From the NCBI GenBank assembly GCA_037389465.1, contig JAZARR010000179.1:516501-580500 (forward strand): a stretch of 64,000 nucleotides of DNA, written 5' to 3'. Under the pieces are notes generated by a model. That model had not been told where the DNA came from. It saw only the letters and a program-made list of their open reading frames with translations, and did not search any database. Shown here piece by piece: positions 1 to 10,538 of this stretch. Source of the stretch: Baylisascaris procyonis. Taxonomy: Eukaryota > Nematoda > Chromadorea > Rhabditida > Ascarididae. Each line of letters begins with the position of its first letter. Within the stretch, counting starts at the first letter, position 1. A program made the translations under genes and the position numbers.

Positions 1-2242
1 TCTTATTTATAGAATTATATTAAAACTAGATAAAATTTAAAGAAAATAGACATATTTCCGCCGAATTTTCAAGTTCATTTATGCGAACTGGTTTGAGGTG
101 AGGAAAAAATCAGGGGCGCGCATATGATGATTGCACTTAACGCTAATAAAAAGTTTGGAACGTGCATTATATCAGCAACTAGTTTGACAACTTTTCAAGT
201 TTCGTTTATACTCTTCAAGTAACACAATCATTCATTTCGATGCATTTTCATTTGATCGATTTTTCATTCACCTGTTGTTCGAACATTTGAATTCACAGAA
301 TTGTTATCGTCTTATTGATATATTTCTAATAAATCTCTATCATTTTACTCATCACAGCGACATTTTTACATTTTTGCTAGTCATATGAGACAAACTTCTT
401 ATTTAGCTTCTCTTTAACAAAGGTGAACTTTTTATTGATAAGAGATAACAGTCCTTATTCAGCTGTAAAAAGAAGGAATTCTCGATTTGAGGGGAACATC
501 AAAAGTAGATTTTCAACGAGATGCTTTGAAAATTTCTATGTAGGAATAAATGGAAAATTATATCAGACAAGATGATAAAACATGCTTTTTGCATCCTATT
601 CATTTAATAAACAATTTTATAAGTTACTAATAAATAAAAGAATATGCGACATGATTTCGTAGTCGTTTCATTTTTTAGTTTATTCAACCTTTTATGCAAG
701 GTCTTTTAATGAATTATTCGTTCTTTCTCACCTATTCCATGTAAAATTACGATCATATCGAATTGAAAGACATTTTTAACTGTTTATAACATCTCTCGAA
801 GATGATAGATTGGTGTGAAGGGTTGCGTAAGGGTCATTCATTTGCTCACATTGTGGTATGCATTCGAATCACCTGATTTTATGAATCTAACTCAGATAGT
901 TCCCAGTAGCTAGCCACACAAAACAGATAAACGGGCAAACACACAGACACGGATACTATACATGAACGCTGTCTTAATGCGTCTTATAGGTGTAAATTTG
1001 TAATGCTCAAAAAATAGCCAATAGCAATGAGATTTCTGTATTTGGAAAGAAAGATAAATTTCTGGATTAAGCTGTTGGATCAAGAAAGACAATTCTGACC
1101 AGCCTAACAAGTTTATGCACTCAAACATAGTTAAGCTATTGCATCGGCATTTATAAAGAACTAAATAAGACTACTTTTGTCAACTCTCATTGCATGGTTT
1201 CACTGCAAATCTTGTTTTCTTTGGAACAACATTTCCTAACATTTTGATTTTTGATCATAAAGGAGATATTTTTTTCGCACATCTTTGTACTCGAGTCTGG
1301 GTTCGAGGAATGGTGTGTTTGATCGTATATGCATACTAGTATATGATCGCTTATTCCATAACTCTAACAAGATGAAATTTGGTTTGTTTATTTGCATCTA
1401 TAATTTTGAACGGAGCTCAATTTTTGTTTATCCACCGGATATAAATTGTAGAAATATTATGAGCGCATCTATGTATTCGTTTCTATGCCCGTCATTAAGA
1501 TACTTTCGACTCGGAAATCACAAAAAGGTGTATACTATATTATCTATGAAATGTGTTGGCCGTTAATCCAAAGGTATAAAGGTAAAAAATCGCAATATTT
1601 GATATAAATGTAAGCAATCGCAATATTTGAGTTGAGCGTCAACTTATTTGCCACATCTAAATGCTCCCAAAATTTTAAAAACATTTTTGATCGATCTGAC
1701 TTCCATTTTATAGTGATCGAATCGTAAAAAGCAATAAAATTTTTTCGGAAGCAAGTGAACTATGAAATGATTATCGAACACGTTTTATTATTTATCATTT
1801 CATATGATTAGTTAAATTGCTAAGCGGAATATAGGCACCTCTTCTATATTCGTACACTTTTTTAGATTGGCAATCATTTGAGACGGCCGATCTGTTTCCA
1901 GAAATTATACACGCGGCCGATCGTTTCCTCGAAGATATACATTATGAAGTGCTCTCATTTTTGAGCATTTATGTAATCGGTCGGTCTCATAGGGAATTCA
2001 CACATAGTCTTTTCATCCAAAATTTTCAAATTCTCATCATAGCTCTAAATTTTCACTTTCATCATTAGATTATTTTTATTGCCAACCTATATATAGTACT
2101 GCGAACATCTGAAAGCAAATTCTTTACATTTTGCGGTTGCTACTCTATAAAATATTTGCTTGTTGTCTTTGTAGGATGTTGTTTTGTTCCAGTCGTGTCG
2201 TGCGCTACAAAGGATTTTTTTGCGCACAGTGTGCTCAATGGC
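1..2242. other. No gene seen; A+T-rich flank left of the retroelement
   Basis: I see no phase-consistent exon, RNA gene or conserved protein motif here. At 903-960 there is a patch rich in ACAGACAAAC-like sequence, similar to patches near 42020, 43180 and 51530. At 1868-1945 an imperfect tandem pair of about 34 bp shares the core CGGCCGATC-GTTTCC. The last five bases (2238-2242, ATGGC) are the left copy of the target duplication of the retroelement. Confidence 0.5.
2238..2242. repeat. Left target-site duplication ATGGC
   Basis: ATGGC directly precedes the left LTR and recurs directly after the right LTR at 6752-6756. Five-base duplications are typical of LTR-element integrases, including BEL/Pao. 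Confidence 0.9.
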
Positions 2243-2808
2243 TGTACTGAACGAGTGAAAAAAAAAATTTATGTTTGCAAGGGTTGCAAAATACTCACGT
2301 TCAGTAGATCACGCTGGTGCGGAGTCAGTATAGAACGAAAACAAGACGATGGCAGGCGCACGGGAACGGAGCACTGTTGTTGACGACCGAAGGCGACGTT
2401 CCGTTGAAGGTGATGTTGGAGACGACGTACTGTTGAAGGCACTGTTGGAGACGACGTACTGTTGAAGGCACTGTTGGAGACGACGTACTGTTGAAGGCGG
2501 TGCGGGCGAAGCGTGAAGGCCACTAAGTGGCCGATGGCTAGCAAGCGAATGGCGGAGTTGAGCTTGGGCTGCTTATATCCCTTTGCGCAACTCCGCCTTC
2601 CATTACGTTGGCCCTTTCCGATACGGTCTCACGCCTCTTTTTGTGGGCCATGATTCCTTTTAGCATCGTTTCGTTTCCGGTGCTGATGCATCGGCTGTCC
2701 ATCTTAGCTGGCGCCGCTAAGACGGCTGACCGTCTTTTGCTATTCAGCGGCGCCAGCGAGTCGCCATGACGGCATGAGCCTTCATGCATGCACTCGCTAT
2801 TCGCGACA
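2243..2808 (-). repeat. 3' LTR of the retroelement (left-hand copy)
   Basis: This is the second copy of the LTR; offsets are 3943-3944 bp relative to the right copy. It holds the same 29-bp tandem units (2415-2501) and the same hairpin (2707-2757). The minus-strand pol frame runs through its first part and stops at 2538. Just inside the element (2809-2820) the minus strand reads a short purine-rich GCGGGAG, the only candidate polypurine tract I see, and a weak one. Confidence 0.93.
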
Positions 2809-3920
2809 CTCCCGCGGCCTTGGAAGTTTGCAAGAGGCACCCAGATCGGTTCAAACCTCTGCATCCTCGCGGGAGTTTCTGTCTCTTCGTGTGCTGCCCC
2901 GGTCGCTCTTCTTTTCTTCGGTCGACTTCTTACACGGCAGCATCCCGTCAGGTAGAGGACGTACTGTCGCCCGAAGTATGCCGCCGCGGCGCCTGCGACT
3001 CCTAATCCCACCGCGATCGCCGCAACTATGATCCACCGCCATTGCGAGGCGATGGCCTCAAGCTCCTTCGCGATAGCGACAGTGGATTTGTCGATTGTTT
3101 CGCTGGCAGCCTCGATAATCTTCTTAGTGTTGAAGATCATCTTGTCGTTCCGGAGGTCCCATGTGACTCCCAGTAACGTAGCCTTGTGCTGCGCTTGTTC
3201 TGAGTCCTCGTTCAATGCAGAAAGGACTTCTAAACTGTTGCTTCGAAACTCTCGAAGATTCATATGAGCTTCTTCAAAGATGCTCTTTGCCTCTTGGCTC
3301 TTCATGATTGCCGTGGACACCTGCTGTGCGGTCAGGAATACATTGTCCACGTAAATGTTGTCTTGTATCTCCTCTCTCAACTCGGTCGTTTTCCGTTTTA
3401 GGTGGTGTCGGATTGTGGCGTTCAGCAGGAATGGTGAGGAGATTACACCAAAGGGTACGCGAGTAAATCTGAACACCCTTAGATTTGACGAATCGACTGG
3501 CGCGGTTACGTCCTTCACCCAGATGAATCGTACCGCATCTCGTTGGTCGTCATGCAGACCTAACTGTAAGAATGCTTTCTCGACGTCCGCGGTTATGAGT
3601 ATCGGAGCTAGTCGGGCCCGAAGTAAAATTCCGCACAGATTTGCTAGGAGAAGTGGCCCTCTGAGCAGCATATCGTTCAACGAGCGTTCGTCTTTCCCTG
3701 CTTTCGAGGACGCGTCGTATACGATCCTGAATTTCGTCGTAGCCTTGTCTGGCCGAACGACCGCCTGGTGTGGCATGTAGTACAGTGGGCCTTCTGGCTT
3801 TGCATTTGTGACCTCTTCGATTACGCCCATCTTCAGCTGCTCGTCGAATGTCTTTTCATATGCCTTGAGCAGGTCGGGATCCTTTTGGAGCCGTTTAAGT
3901 GACGTCTTTAGGCGACCCAA
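2538..3920 (-). CDS. pol: Reverse transcriptase fused to a transmembrane tail (deleted pol)
   Basis: Residues 1-260 are a BEL/Pao reverse transcriptase: motif A ITADVEKAF (Asp about 112), motif B PFGVISSPF, and the active-site box YVDN at 190-193, where many relatives have YVDD. The frame is open upstream of the first Met, to about 4045, so the ORF start is a consequence of the frame break with gag. After about residue 265 (near 3120) the RT thumb, RNase H and integrase are missing. Instead there is a stem, a hydrophobic helix at about 296-318 (WIIVAAIAVGLG onward) and a basic tail with KKRR. I infer this is the C-terminus of an envelope-like protein, since some nematode BEL elements carry one. 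The frame then runs into the LTR and stops there. The product cannot support full replication. Confidence 0.88.
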   Translation of the reverse strand: MGRLKTSLKRLQKDPDLLKAYEKTFDEQLKMGVIEEVTNAKPEGPLYYMPHQAVVRPDKATTKFRIVYDASSKAGKDERSLNDMLLRGPLLLANLCGILLRARLAPILITADVEKAFLQLGLHDDQRDAVRFIWVKDVTAPVDSSNLRVFRFTRVPFGVISSPFLLNATIRHHLKRKTTELREEIQDNIYVDNVFLTAQQVSTAIMKSQEAKSIFEEAHMNLREFRSNSLEVLSALNEDSEQAQHKATLLGVTWDLRNDKMIFNTKKIIEAASETIDKSTVAIAKELEAIASQWRWIIVAAIAVGLGVAGAAAAYFGRQYVLYLTGCCRVRSRPKKRRATGAAHEETETPARMQRFEPIWVPLANFQGRGSVANSECMHEGSCRHGDSLAPLNSKRRSAVLAAPAKMDSRCISTGNETMLKGIMAHKKRRETVSERANVMEGGVAQRDISSPSSTPPFAC

Positions 3921-6151
3921 ACAAAGGCCGAAGTTGCTGCCGAGCTTATTTCCATTACGCTTCCAGGGCCAGCTGCAGTAGTATCGCCCGTTCTTGAAGG
4001 TAATGCTTTCGTTGAATTGTTTCGTGGCGAGCTCGTCGTCCGTTTGTAGAGGGGGTCCTGGACTCCTACCAGTTCCAGTGACCAGAATTTTTCCAACTCG
4101 TCCTTTACGTTAGCAACATTACAGCAATAACGGTTCGAAGGCTTTGTTGGGGTCTTTGAAAGGCCGCAATACCGCTTGCTACGTCCTTTTCCGCTGACCA
4201 TGTCGCCTAGACAGGTGCGTATTAAATGGAATCCTGAAGGCAGCTTTGTTGAGGAGCTCTCTCTGAAGATTTCATGGAAATAGTCCGCTCCCACGAGGAT
4301 CTGGGGCTTGACCATGACTGTCGGTAGACTGACGCTCCTTGCCGAACTGATCTGCTGTAGTATTTTCCCCGTTAGCTTGGCGACTGCAATTTCGCTTACC
4401 AATTTTGGTACTGAGTTCGCGTACATGGTGAACGATCGTCCATCAGTGCGCTTCATCTTGAGTTTGACGCGCGCAGACGTGCAGCGCATAGTTTGCGTTC
4501 CGCCGAATCCGTCGACAACCAACGGTTGCTTGTGCTCCGTCCTTATGCCCAGTTTCTGGACCATTTCTTCCGTGATAAACGAGCGTTCGCTCCCTGTATC
4601 GAATAGCACAGGCACCTTGAGCATCTTCGCATGTGGCGCATCCGCCTTCACGTCGACAATGGTGGATAGGAGTAACACCGTTCCGTCTTGCGTTTGCTGG
4701 TCTGGTGTCGCGATAGCTGTCGCTGTGCGAACCGTCTGAGCTTGGGTCTCTCCGCGAGGAGTCTCTTCTTTCTGCTGCTGCGATCGATGCCACGTTTTGC
4801 ATAATGCCGTTGGATGTCCCTTGCGCTTGCAATGGTAGCAGGAGACATTTCGCGTACAATCGTTTTGATTGTGTCCTTCTCTGAGGCACTTAAAGCAAAG
4901 GCGTAATTGCCTGGTGCGGTCAAACCGCTCCTTCAAAGTGGCATAATGTGGGCAAGCATCGGCCCAATGTGCTTCATTGCAGAATGCACATACCATTCGG
5001 TTAGATTCGCGTGCTTTCCTGCTTTCGATTTGCCGCTTCGCTACTGCGGGTAACGCTGACGTATGGCTCAAACATCCTTCGCGCTTTGCACCTCCCGAAT
5101 TTCTTCGTCCTCGCCTTCCGTCGTGTCTTTGGGCTTGGCGGTTCTCCTGTGGCGCCCTTTCTGTGATCGCGCTTCGCATGTTCTCCCGAATGCGGACAAT
5201 TGCTTGAAGTTTGCTCCTCAGTTTTTGAACGCTCCAAGCTGCATCGGCCTCTTTCGCTTTTTCAACTTCCAATAGCGCCCAACGCGGAAGCCGTTTTTCA
5301 ATGCAAAGCTCGGTTTGCGCATTATCGATATTTTCTCCCATTTGCTCCAGTTGCTGTAGAATGCGCTCGACGGTCGCAACGCATTCTTCGAGGTCCTTTG
5401 CGGGGGGTGCTGTGTCTTGTAACTCCGCGTACAATGACTTCAATAGCACTTCTGATCTCCCGAATCGTTGTTGGAGCGTTGTTTTGACGGCTTCATAATT
5501 TTCCGGGGCTACCGTGAATCCCCCTACTGCCTCTAGCGCTTTGCCTTCGAGGAAAGACAGCAGATAGGAAAGCTTCTGGATTTCTGCGAGTGGTTGGGAG
5601 TCAACTGTGTGAAGAAACGTGGCCCAGAATTGTGGCCATTTGCGGTACTGTCCATCGAACTTCGGAATTTGCATTCTAGGCAACTGGATCGTGTTCATAG
5701 GCGTAGTCTGCTGCGGTTGGTGCACAGGCGTGCTGTTTCCCGTAGGGACGCTACCACTTGGCGAGATTGGTCGGGTTATGTGCAGCTCAAGATTTTGCTT
5801 GGCGGTAATAAGGTCATCAAGCACGTTTCGGGCATCACCTAATACGATCAGAAAATTACCTGGTGCTTCCACGAGAGCCTGGTAAATAGAAGCTTCGTTG
5901 GTTCTTTCCGCGGCGGTGCGTAGCTGCTTTATATATTCGTGCCATGCGCTATGGTCAGCCTCAAGATCGGAAATATGGCGTTCGAGTTTTCGAATTGCCG
6001 CCTCCACTTGCAAAATGGCTGTCCGGAATGCCGCTTGTGGGTCAGGTTCGGCGGCGAGCTGACGCAAGTCGGGAAAATGTATGCTGCTGGTAGCAGCCTT
6101 TAATAGGTTAGCTTTCACTTTTAGAGACGCTTGGTATGCAGTGGATGCCAT
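3908..6151 (-). CDS. gag-pro: Gag-like protein plus zinc knuckles and aspartic protease
   Basis: 747 codons from an ATG about 20 bases after the primer-binding site. Residues about 165-330 (from PRMQIPKFDG) match the gag-like DUF1759 domain of BEL/Pao elements. Three zinc knuckles follow: CAFC...C (CX2CX3HX4C), CFKC...C and CYHC...C (CX2CX4HX4C), for nucleic-acid binding. Then comes a DUF1758-type aspartic protease with the catalytic DTG in VLFDTGSERSF. The last ~60 codons do not fit the family. From about 4043-4045 the expected protein continues one frame away, in the frame of the RT ORF, so a one-base change at a short A run breaks gag-pol here. Programmed -1 frameshifting is possible, but no canonical slippery heptamer is visible. 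Confidence 0.9.
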   Translation of the reverse strand: MASTAYQASLKVKANLLKAATSSIHFPDLRQLAAEPDPQAAFRTAILQVEAAIRKLERHISDLEADHSAWHEYIKQLRTAAERTNEASIYQALVEAPGNFLIVLGDARNVLDDLITAKQNLELHITRPISPSGSVPTGNSTPVHQPQQTTPMNTIQLPRMQIPKFDGQYRKWPQFWATFLHTVDSQPLAEIQKLSYLLSFLEGKALEAVGGFTVAPENYEAVKTTLQQRFGRSEVLLKSLYAELQDTAPPAKDLEECVATVERILQQLEQMGENIDNAQTELCIEKRLPRWALLEVEKAKEADAAWSVQKLRSKLQAIVRIRENMRSAITERAPQENRQAQRHDGRRGRRNSGGAKREGCLSHTSALPAVAKRQIESRKARESNRMVCAFCNEAHWADACPHYATLKERFDRTRQLRLCFKCLREGHNQNDCTRNVSCYHCKRKGHPTALCKTWHRSQQQKEETPRGETQAQTVRTATAIATPDQQTQDGTVLLLSTIVDVKADAPHAKMLKVPVLFDTGSERSFITEEMVQKLGIRTEHKQPLVVDGFGGTQTMRCTSARVKLKMKRTDGRSFTMYANSVPKLVSEIAVAKLTGKILQQISSARSVSLPTVMVKPQILVGADYFHEIFRESSSTKLPSGFHLIRTCLGDMVSGKGRSKRYCGLSKTPTKPSNRYCCNVANVKDELEKFWSLELVGVQDPLYKRTTSSPRNNSTKALPSRTGDTTAAGPGSVMEISSAATSAFVWVA

Positions 6152-6172
6152 TGGTGCTCACGGTTACGCTTT

Positions 6173-6186
6173 GGCTTGAGCCCCCA
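6173..6186 (-). other. Primer-binding site of the retroelement
   Basis: Immediately after the 5' LTR the minus strand reads TGGGGGCTCAAGCC. TGG matches the universal CCA end of a tRNA, and the first nine bases match the complement of a tRNA-Pro 3' end as I recall it from other metazoans; the match fails after that. There is no spacer between LTR and site. The tRNA identity is an inference. Confidence 0.6.
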
Positions 6187-6513
6187 TGTACTGAACGAGT
6201 GAAAAAAAAATTTATGTTTGCAAGGGTTGCAAAATACTCACGTTCAGTAGATCACGCTGGTGCGGAGTCAGTATAGAACGAAAACAAGACGATGGCAGGC
6301 GCACGGGAACGGAGCACTGTTGTTGACGACCGAAGGCGACGTTCCGTTGAAGGTGATGTTGGAGACGACGTACTGTTGAAGGCACTGTTGGAGACGACGT
6401 ACTGTTGAAGGCACTGTTGGAGACGACGTACTGTTGAAGGCGGTGCGGGCGAAGCGTGAAGGCCACTAAGTGGCCGATGGCTAGCAAGCGAATGGCGGAG
6501 TTGAGCTTGGGCT

Positions 6514-6523
6514 GCTTATATCC
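6514..6523 (-). promoter_or_regulatory. TATA-like element in the 5' LTR
   Basis: The minus strand reads GGATATAAGC in the LTR interior, upstream of the tandem units, where a U3 promoter would lie. The same sequence sits in the left LTR at about 2571-2580. The transcription start is not known. Confidence 0.4.
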
Positions 6524-6649
6524 CTTTGCGCAACTCCGCCTTCCATTACGTTGGCCCTTTCCGATACGGTCTCACGCCTCTTTTTGTGGGCCATGATTCC
6601 TTTTAGCATCGTTTCGTTTCCGGTGCTGATGCATCGGCTGTCCATCTTA

Positions 6650-6700
6650 GCTGGCGCCGCTAAGACGGCTGACCGTCTTTTGCTATTCAGCGGCGCCAGC
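6650..6700. repeat. Perfect nested inverted repeat in the LTR
   Basis: Outer arms of 12 bp (GCTGGCGCCGCT at 6650-6661 and its complement at 6689-6700) enclose inner arms AAGACGG and CCGTCTT. The same structure is at 2707-2757 in the other LTR. It is very G+C-rich for this genome and could fold as a strong RNA hairpin or cruciform near the outer end of U3. Confidence 0.85.
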
Positions 6701-6751
6701 GAGTCGCCATGACGGCATGAGCCTTCATGCATGCACTCGCTATTCGCGACA

Positions 6752-6756
6752 ATGGC
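6752..6756. repeat. Right target-site duplication ATGGC
   Basis: Exact partner of 2238-2242, abutting the end of the right LTR. Confidence 0.9.
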
Positions 6757-9700
6757 ACTTTAATTAAAAATTTATTAGTATTACTTATATATTAGTTATT
6801 CACCGATGAATATTGGTGATAGATAAATTCATGATTCCATTTCATATTATCTCCCCCATCTATACAAAGTATACCTCCGAAAAACACAGCGCCATTTACT
6901 TTTGTTGCCTTGACGACTTACTTTGTTCCTTTTATTTCACCTGTAGAATCTAAAGGGTAAAGGGTACGCTCTCAATATTCAACAGCTAATGCTTTCTATG
7001 AGGTCTTTGATAATGCCATAGGCAAAAATAAGAAAAATAAGATTGTAAAATTTGTGCTAATAATATTTATAGCATCCTCTTTTGCAGCCTCATAGTAAAA
7101 TGATATGTGGCTAGCGGCATGCACACCGTACTTCATGATTTTCGTTGTTCTTCGAGGTGATTGCCTGAAGCTGAACTGCTGCTTCTAGTCGTTTTCACTT
7201 AAACATCAAAACCGATCTTCACCTAGCACATTCCTTCTCCTTTCCTTTCCCATCAGTGAATGAAACGTGTCTTGGAAGGAATAAAATTTATGTGAAAGCA
7301 TGCGCAGTAATAGAAGGAAAAAAATTGTTGTGCTCTGCATAATGGGTAACTTGGTCTGCATTCTCTATGGCGGGCTAAAGTCGATTGAGTGCTGACCTCC
7401 TCCCCTCCTCCTTTCCCCGTTCTTTCACGGTCATTCCTGAAAAGACTTTTGAAACTTTATCCATCATAAGCCATAATTCAACAATGGCATAGTAATGACT
7501 GATTGCACATATCTTTGCGAATAGGTGTGTGAGGGCGTAATGTTTAATCAAAAATGTTGACCTTCGATTTAAATGCACTTTGGAAGACTTCGTTGAAGGT
7601 TGATGCAACAGGCGCCGCATTTACTTTGCTCAACCGTTCACTTGTTTAGTGTATAGAATGGCGTTCACCGTTACTTCATTTCTTCGCCTACAATCGCAAA
7701 TGAATTGATGTTTTTTTTTCGTTATTGTTCGACTATTTTAGTTGTTTTGGTTATGCACTTGCTTGATGACCATTACCGTTCTTGTTAATTCAACTTCGAT
7801 TATGGATGCTACCTATTGATAGTTCATATAGGTTTTTTAATAGTTCAGATAGGATTTAAAGAACGCTAAACAAGCGATCAAATGCAGTTGAAATTGCAAC
7901 CGTAATCGCATTAATTATGACTCAAGATTGGAATAAAAAATAGTCAAGGAACTTATGAAATACAGCAGAAATATTGAATAAAACATTATACGAATTATTT
8001 GATGAATCTGAGACAAACTAATAAGCCATATTGACTCATTGACGATCCTTGTTCACATTCTTATTTAATGCAATTTCTTTATCAGGCTATGTATCGTTTA
8101 AAGGTATTCTATATTTTGGGAACGGGAGCTGCTCGTTAGCTCTGAATGTTTTTATTTGCATCGTTGCAAAAAATGTTTTGAATCATGGCGTTTGATGGAA
8201 GCCATTGTCGTGCTGACTTATTCATCGCGTTTTTTTTGCAGTTTTTCGTTTATTCAAATTGCTTTTTTTTTTGCAATCGCATTCAATAACCTAAGAAGAG
8301 CTAGCTAATGCATTGCAAATATCTTTGCACACTTGATAGTGACCAACTAGGTATGGCAACGAATAACAAAGAATGCGCAATAGTGTATCTATATTTAATT
8401 GATCAGAACGATTGCGTTTACATGATGCAAAAATTCCACAATTAGTCCATTTTTTTTCCACCATCACAATAGTACAAAAGAAGAAGTCGACCGGGCCCAA
8501 GGCTTTGCTAGTTTTTGACAGATTTTAATATCTATAATTCCTTTCAAAGCTTATAGATCAGGCTAAGGTTCATATAGGAAACCGACTCACCGAATCCACG
8601 ATACCCGCCAATTTCTAAAAGTCTAATTTTAGTGCTTTCTAGGTTAAAACTACCAGGCAAAGGGATAAGCATGGATATAGGCGCAAATTGTTTCACTGCC
8701 ATTCTAGAACCGCAGAGACTTTCAAAAACGCATAAAAATTGCCAAATTTAAAACCATATAGTTGGAGACACTCTTAAGAATAATTCACAGGTGCAAAATG
8801 TGACGTCTGAATATGAGTATGGCAGTAATAATACGGCAAAAATTCAGTAATATAGTAATAATTCATGAATTAGAAAATGAAGAAGTAATAAGCCAATTTT
8901 GGTGATTATATTGGGAATTTTAGTCAATTATTCTTTATATTAGCGTTAGTAAAAGTTCAATAAGAAGTTTTATAAATAGACCAATGAACGTCGATAGATC
9001 TCATTGGAATCATCATTGCCGAAGTGATCGGATTTGTGCGATACGCTCAGTCGAGTAGATCACTTACTATAATTTGATGTTGTATATGAATTGGCGGTAT
9101 ATTTCTATCATAAACTGATATTATTTTATAGATTTCGAAATGTTAGACATTTGCATTCGGATTTAAAATATTGAAAAAGAAAAAAAAAACCCATTTTGCA
9201 TATTTATTGCTTTCACATTAAACATTGAAAATTTGAAGTGCAACTGACAAATTTTGTAGGAAACAATGCAAAAAAAAATTTCAAAAGATCTACGAATTTG
9301 GTTGAGTGTGGCAAGAAAAAAAAACACATATTATGCATATCCGATCCGTCGGATAATCGAGGCGCATTTTTTCTTCGTATCGGATTTAATTATTCAATGA
9401 ATTCATAGTAACATATATTATTCATAGAAGCAGCTTTTTTATACTTTCATAAATGCAAGATTTTGTTGCGCTTATCTTAATTGTTGCTGCATTTCCTTCT
9501 GTTGCACTGTATTATCATCATACATTGCTCTAAGCTTATCTACATTCTTTCAGCTATCGTCAGTGAAGATTTTTTGTTGCGCATATAGAAGAACAAATTT
9601 TTATGCAGTTGATGCAAAATTGTTTTTTTTTTTTTAAATAAAGAAAACTCAGTATTAATTGCAAAAACAAGATTCCGCATACGCAGCCGTTCTTTTTTCT

Positions 9701-10441
9701 CAGTGACAATTAGTTTTTCGTGATGCCTTCTTATCAGTTGATAATTTTTTTAAAAAAGGAGGGGGAGGAGCGAGGCGAGGTGGAGGGGGATTAAGGGGAT
9801 ATCTATGTAAGCTGATATGATGTTTTGCGAATTTTTGATGATAAACATATCACCTCACTCAATCCGTCGTTAATAAGAAATCGCTAAAGACAATAAAATG
9901 ATTTTTTTTTCAGCTATGATGTGGTTAAATTTCTATGAACGATGCTATTTAAGATGAATTTGCTCGTTGTTGTGATTAATTCCACTGCAATTCCTTACTC
10001 TCATATATCAACTGGTTTCTAATCTAGCATTTGATATGAAAATTGGCATCGAATTTGGGGCGATTCACTTACGAGAAGATGTACGCATTAATCGTCCTAG
10101 TTTAAGGTCACTTGTACTTCAATCACTCACAAATTACGCACGTTAAAAATTGTTATCCCAAAATAGTCCAACAATAAAATTTTTTGGTTTTTTGATTCGA
10201 AAATTCTTAAGATATTCGGTGAGTGAAAAATTGTAAAAGTTGTACAGTTTCATTGATTTTTAACTTAAATTTTCTGCCAAAATTCTATCATTTTTTCGAT
10301 AGTCACAAAGAAATTTGCAGTAAATTTCTGTACGTTTTTATTTTTATACTAAAAACTTCATATCAGTCTTTGTATACTCAATTAAAATTTGATTTTAATA
10401 TTCTTTTGCAAGTTAAAATCCTATCAAAAGCTGCTTTCAAA

Positions 10442-10442
<1 letters not shown>

Positions 10443-10534
<92 letters not shown>
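10443..10534. repeat. (TA)n microsatellite
   Basis: About 92 bp of nearly pure TA dinucleotide. It produces artefactual tyrosine-isoleucine reading frames on both strands. Confidence 0.95.

Positions 10535-10538
<4 letters not shown>

Larger units (their letters stand above)
2243..6751 (-). mobile_element. BEL/Pao-type LTR retroelement, complete insertion, internally deleted
   Basis: Two direct terminal repeats (2243-2808 and 6187-6751) of 566 and 565 bp begin TGTACTG and end CGCGACA on the plus strand. The element is flanked by identical ATGGC at 2238-2242 and 6752-6756. Coding is on the minus strand: a gag-like domain, three zinc knuckles, an aspartic protease and a reverse transcriptase, in BEL/Pao order. 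By eye the LTRs differ only in one A of a poly-A run, so the insertion is recent. At about 4.5 kb it is short for the class. RNase H, integrase and most of any envelope-like region are absent, and RT runs straight into a transmembrane tail. It is therefore non-autonomous; a copy this young was presumably mobilised by enzymes from a full-length relative, or lost its middle very recently. Confidence 0.95.
6187..6751 (-). repeat. 5' LTR of the retroelement (right-hand copy)
   Basis: This copy precedes gag on the minus strand, so it is the 5' LTR. It matches 2243-2808 apart from one A. It contains a 29-bp unit (core GTTGGAGACGACGTACTG) repeated three times around 6358-6444, and a strong hairpin at 6650-6700. 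A TATA-like GATATAAG on the minus strand is described separately. Confidence 0.93.

Noticed and set aside
2156..2383. Signal-peptide-like plus-strand frame (LLVVFVGCCFVPVV)
   Set aside because: It has no ATG start and runs from flanking DNA into the retroelement LTR, so the reading frame is a chance product of the insertion.
2269..2544. 91-codon minus frame in both LTRs
   Set aside because: It is generated by the 29-bp tandem repeat and occurs identically in both LTRs; no protein family.
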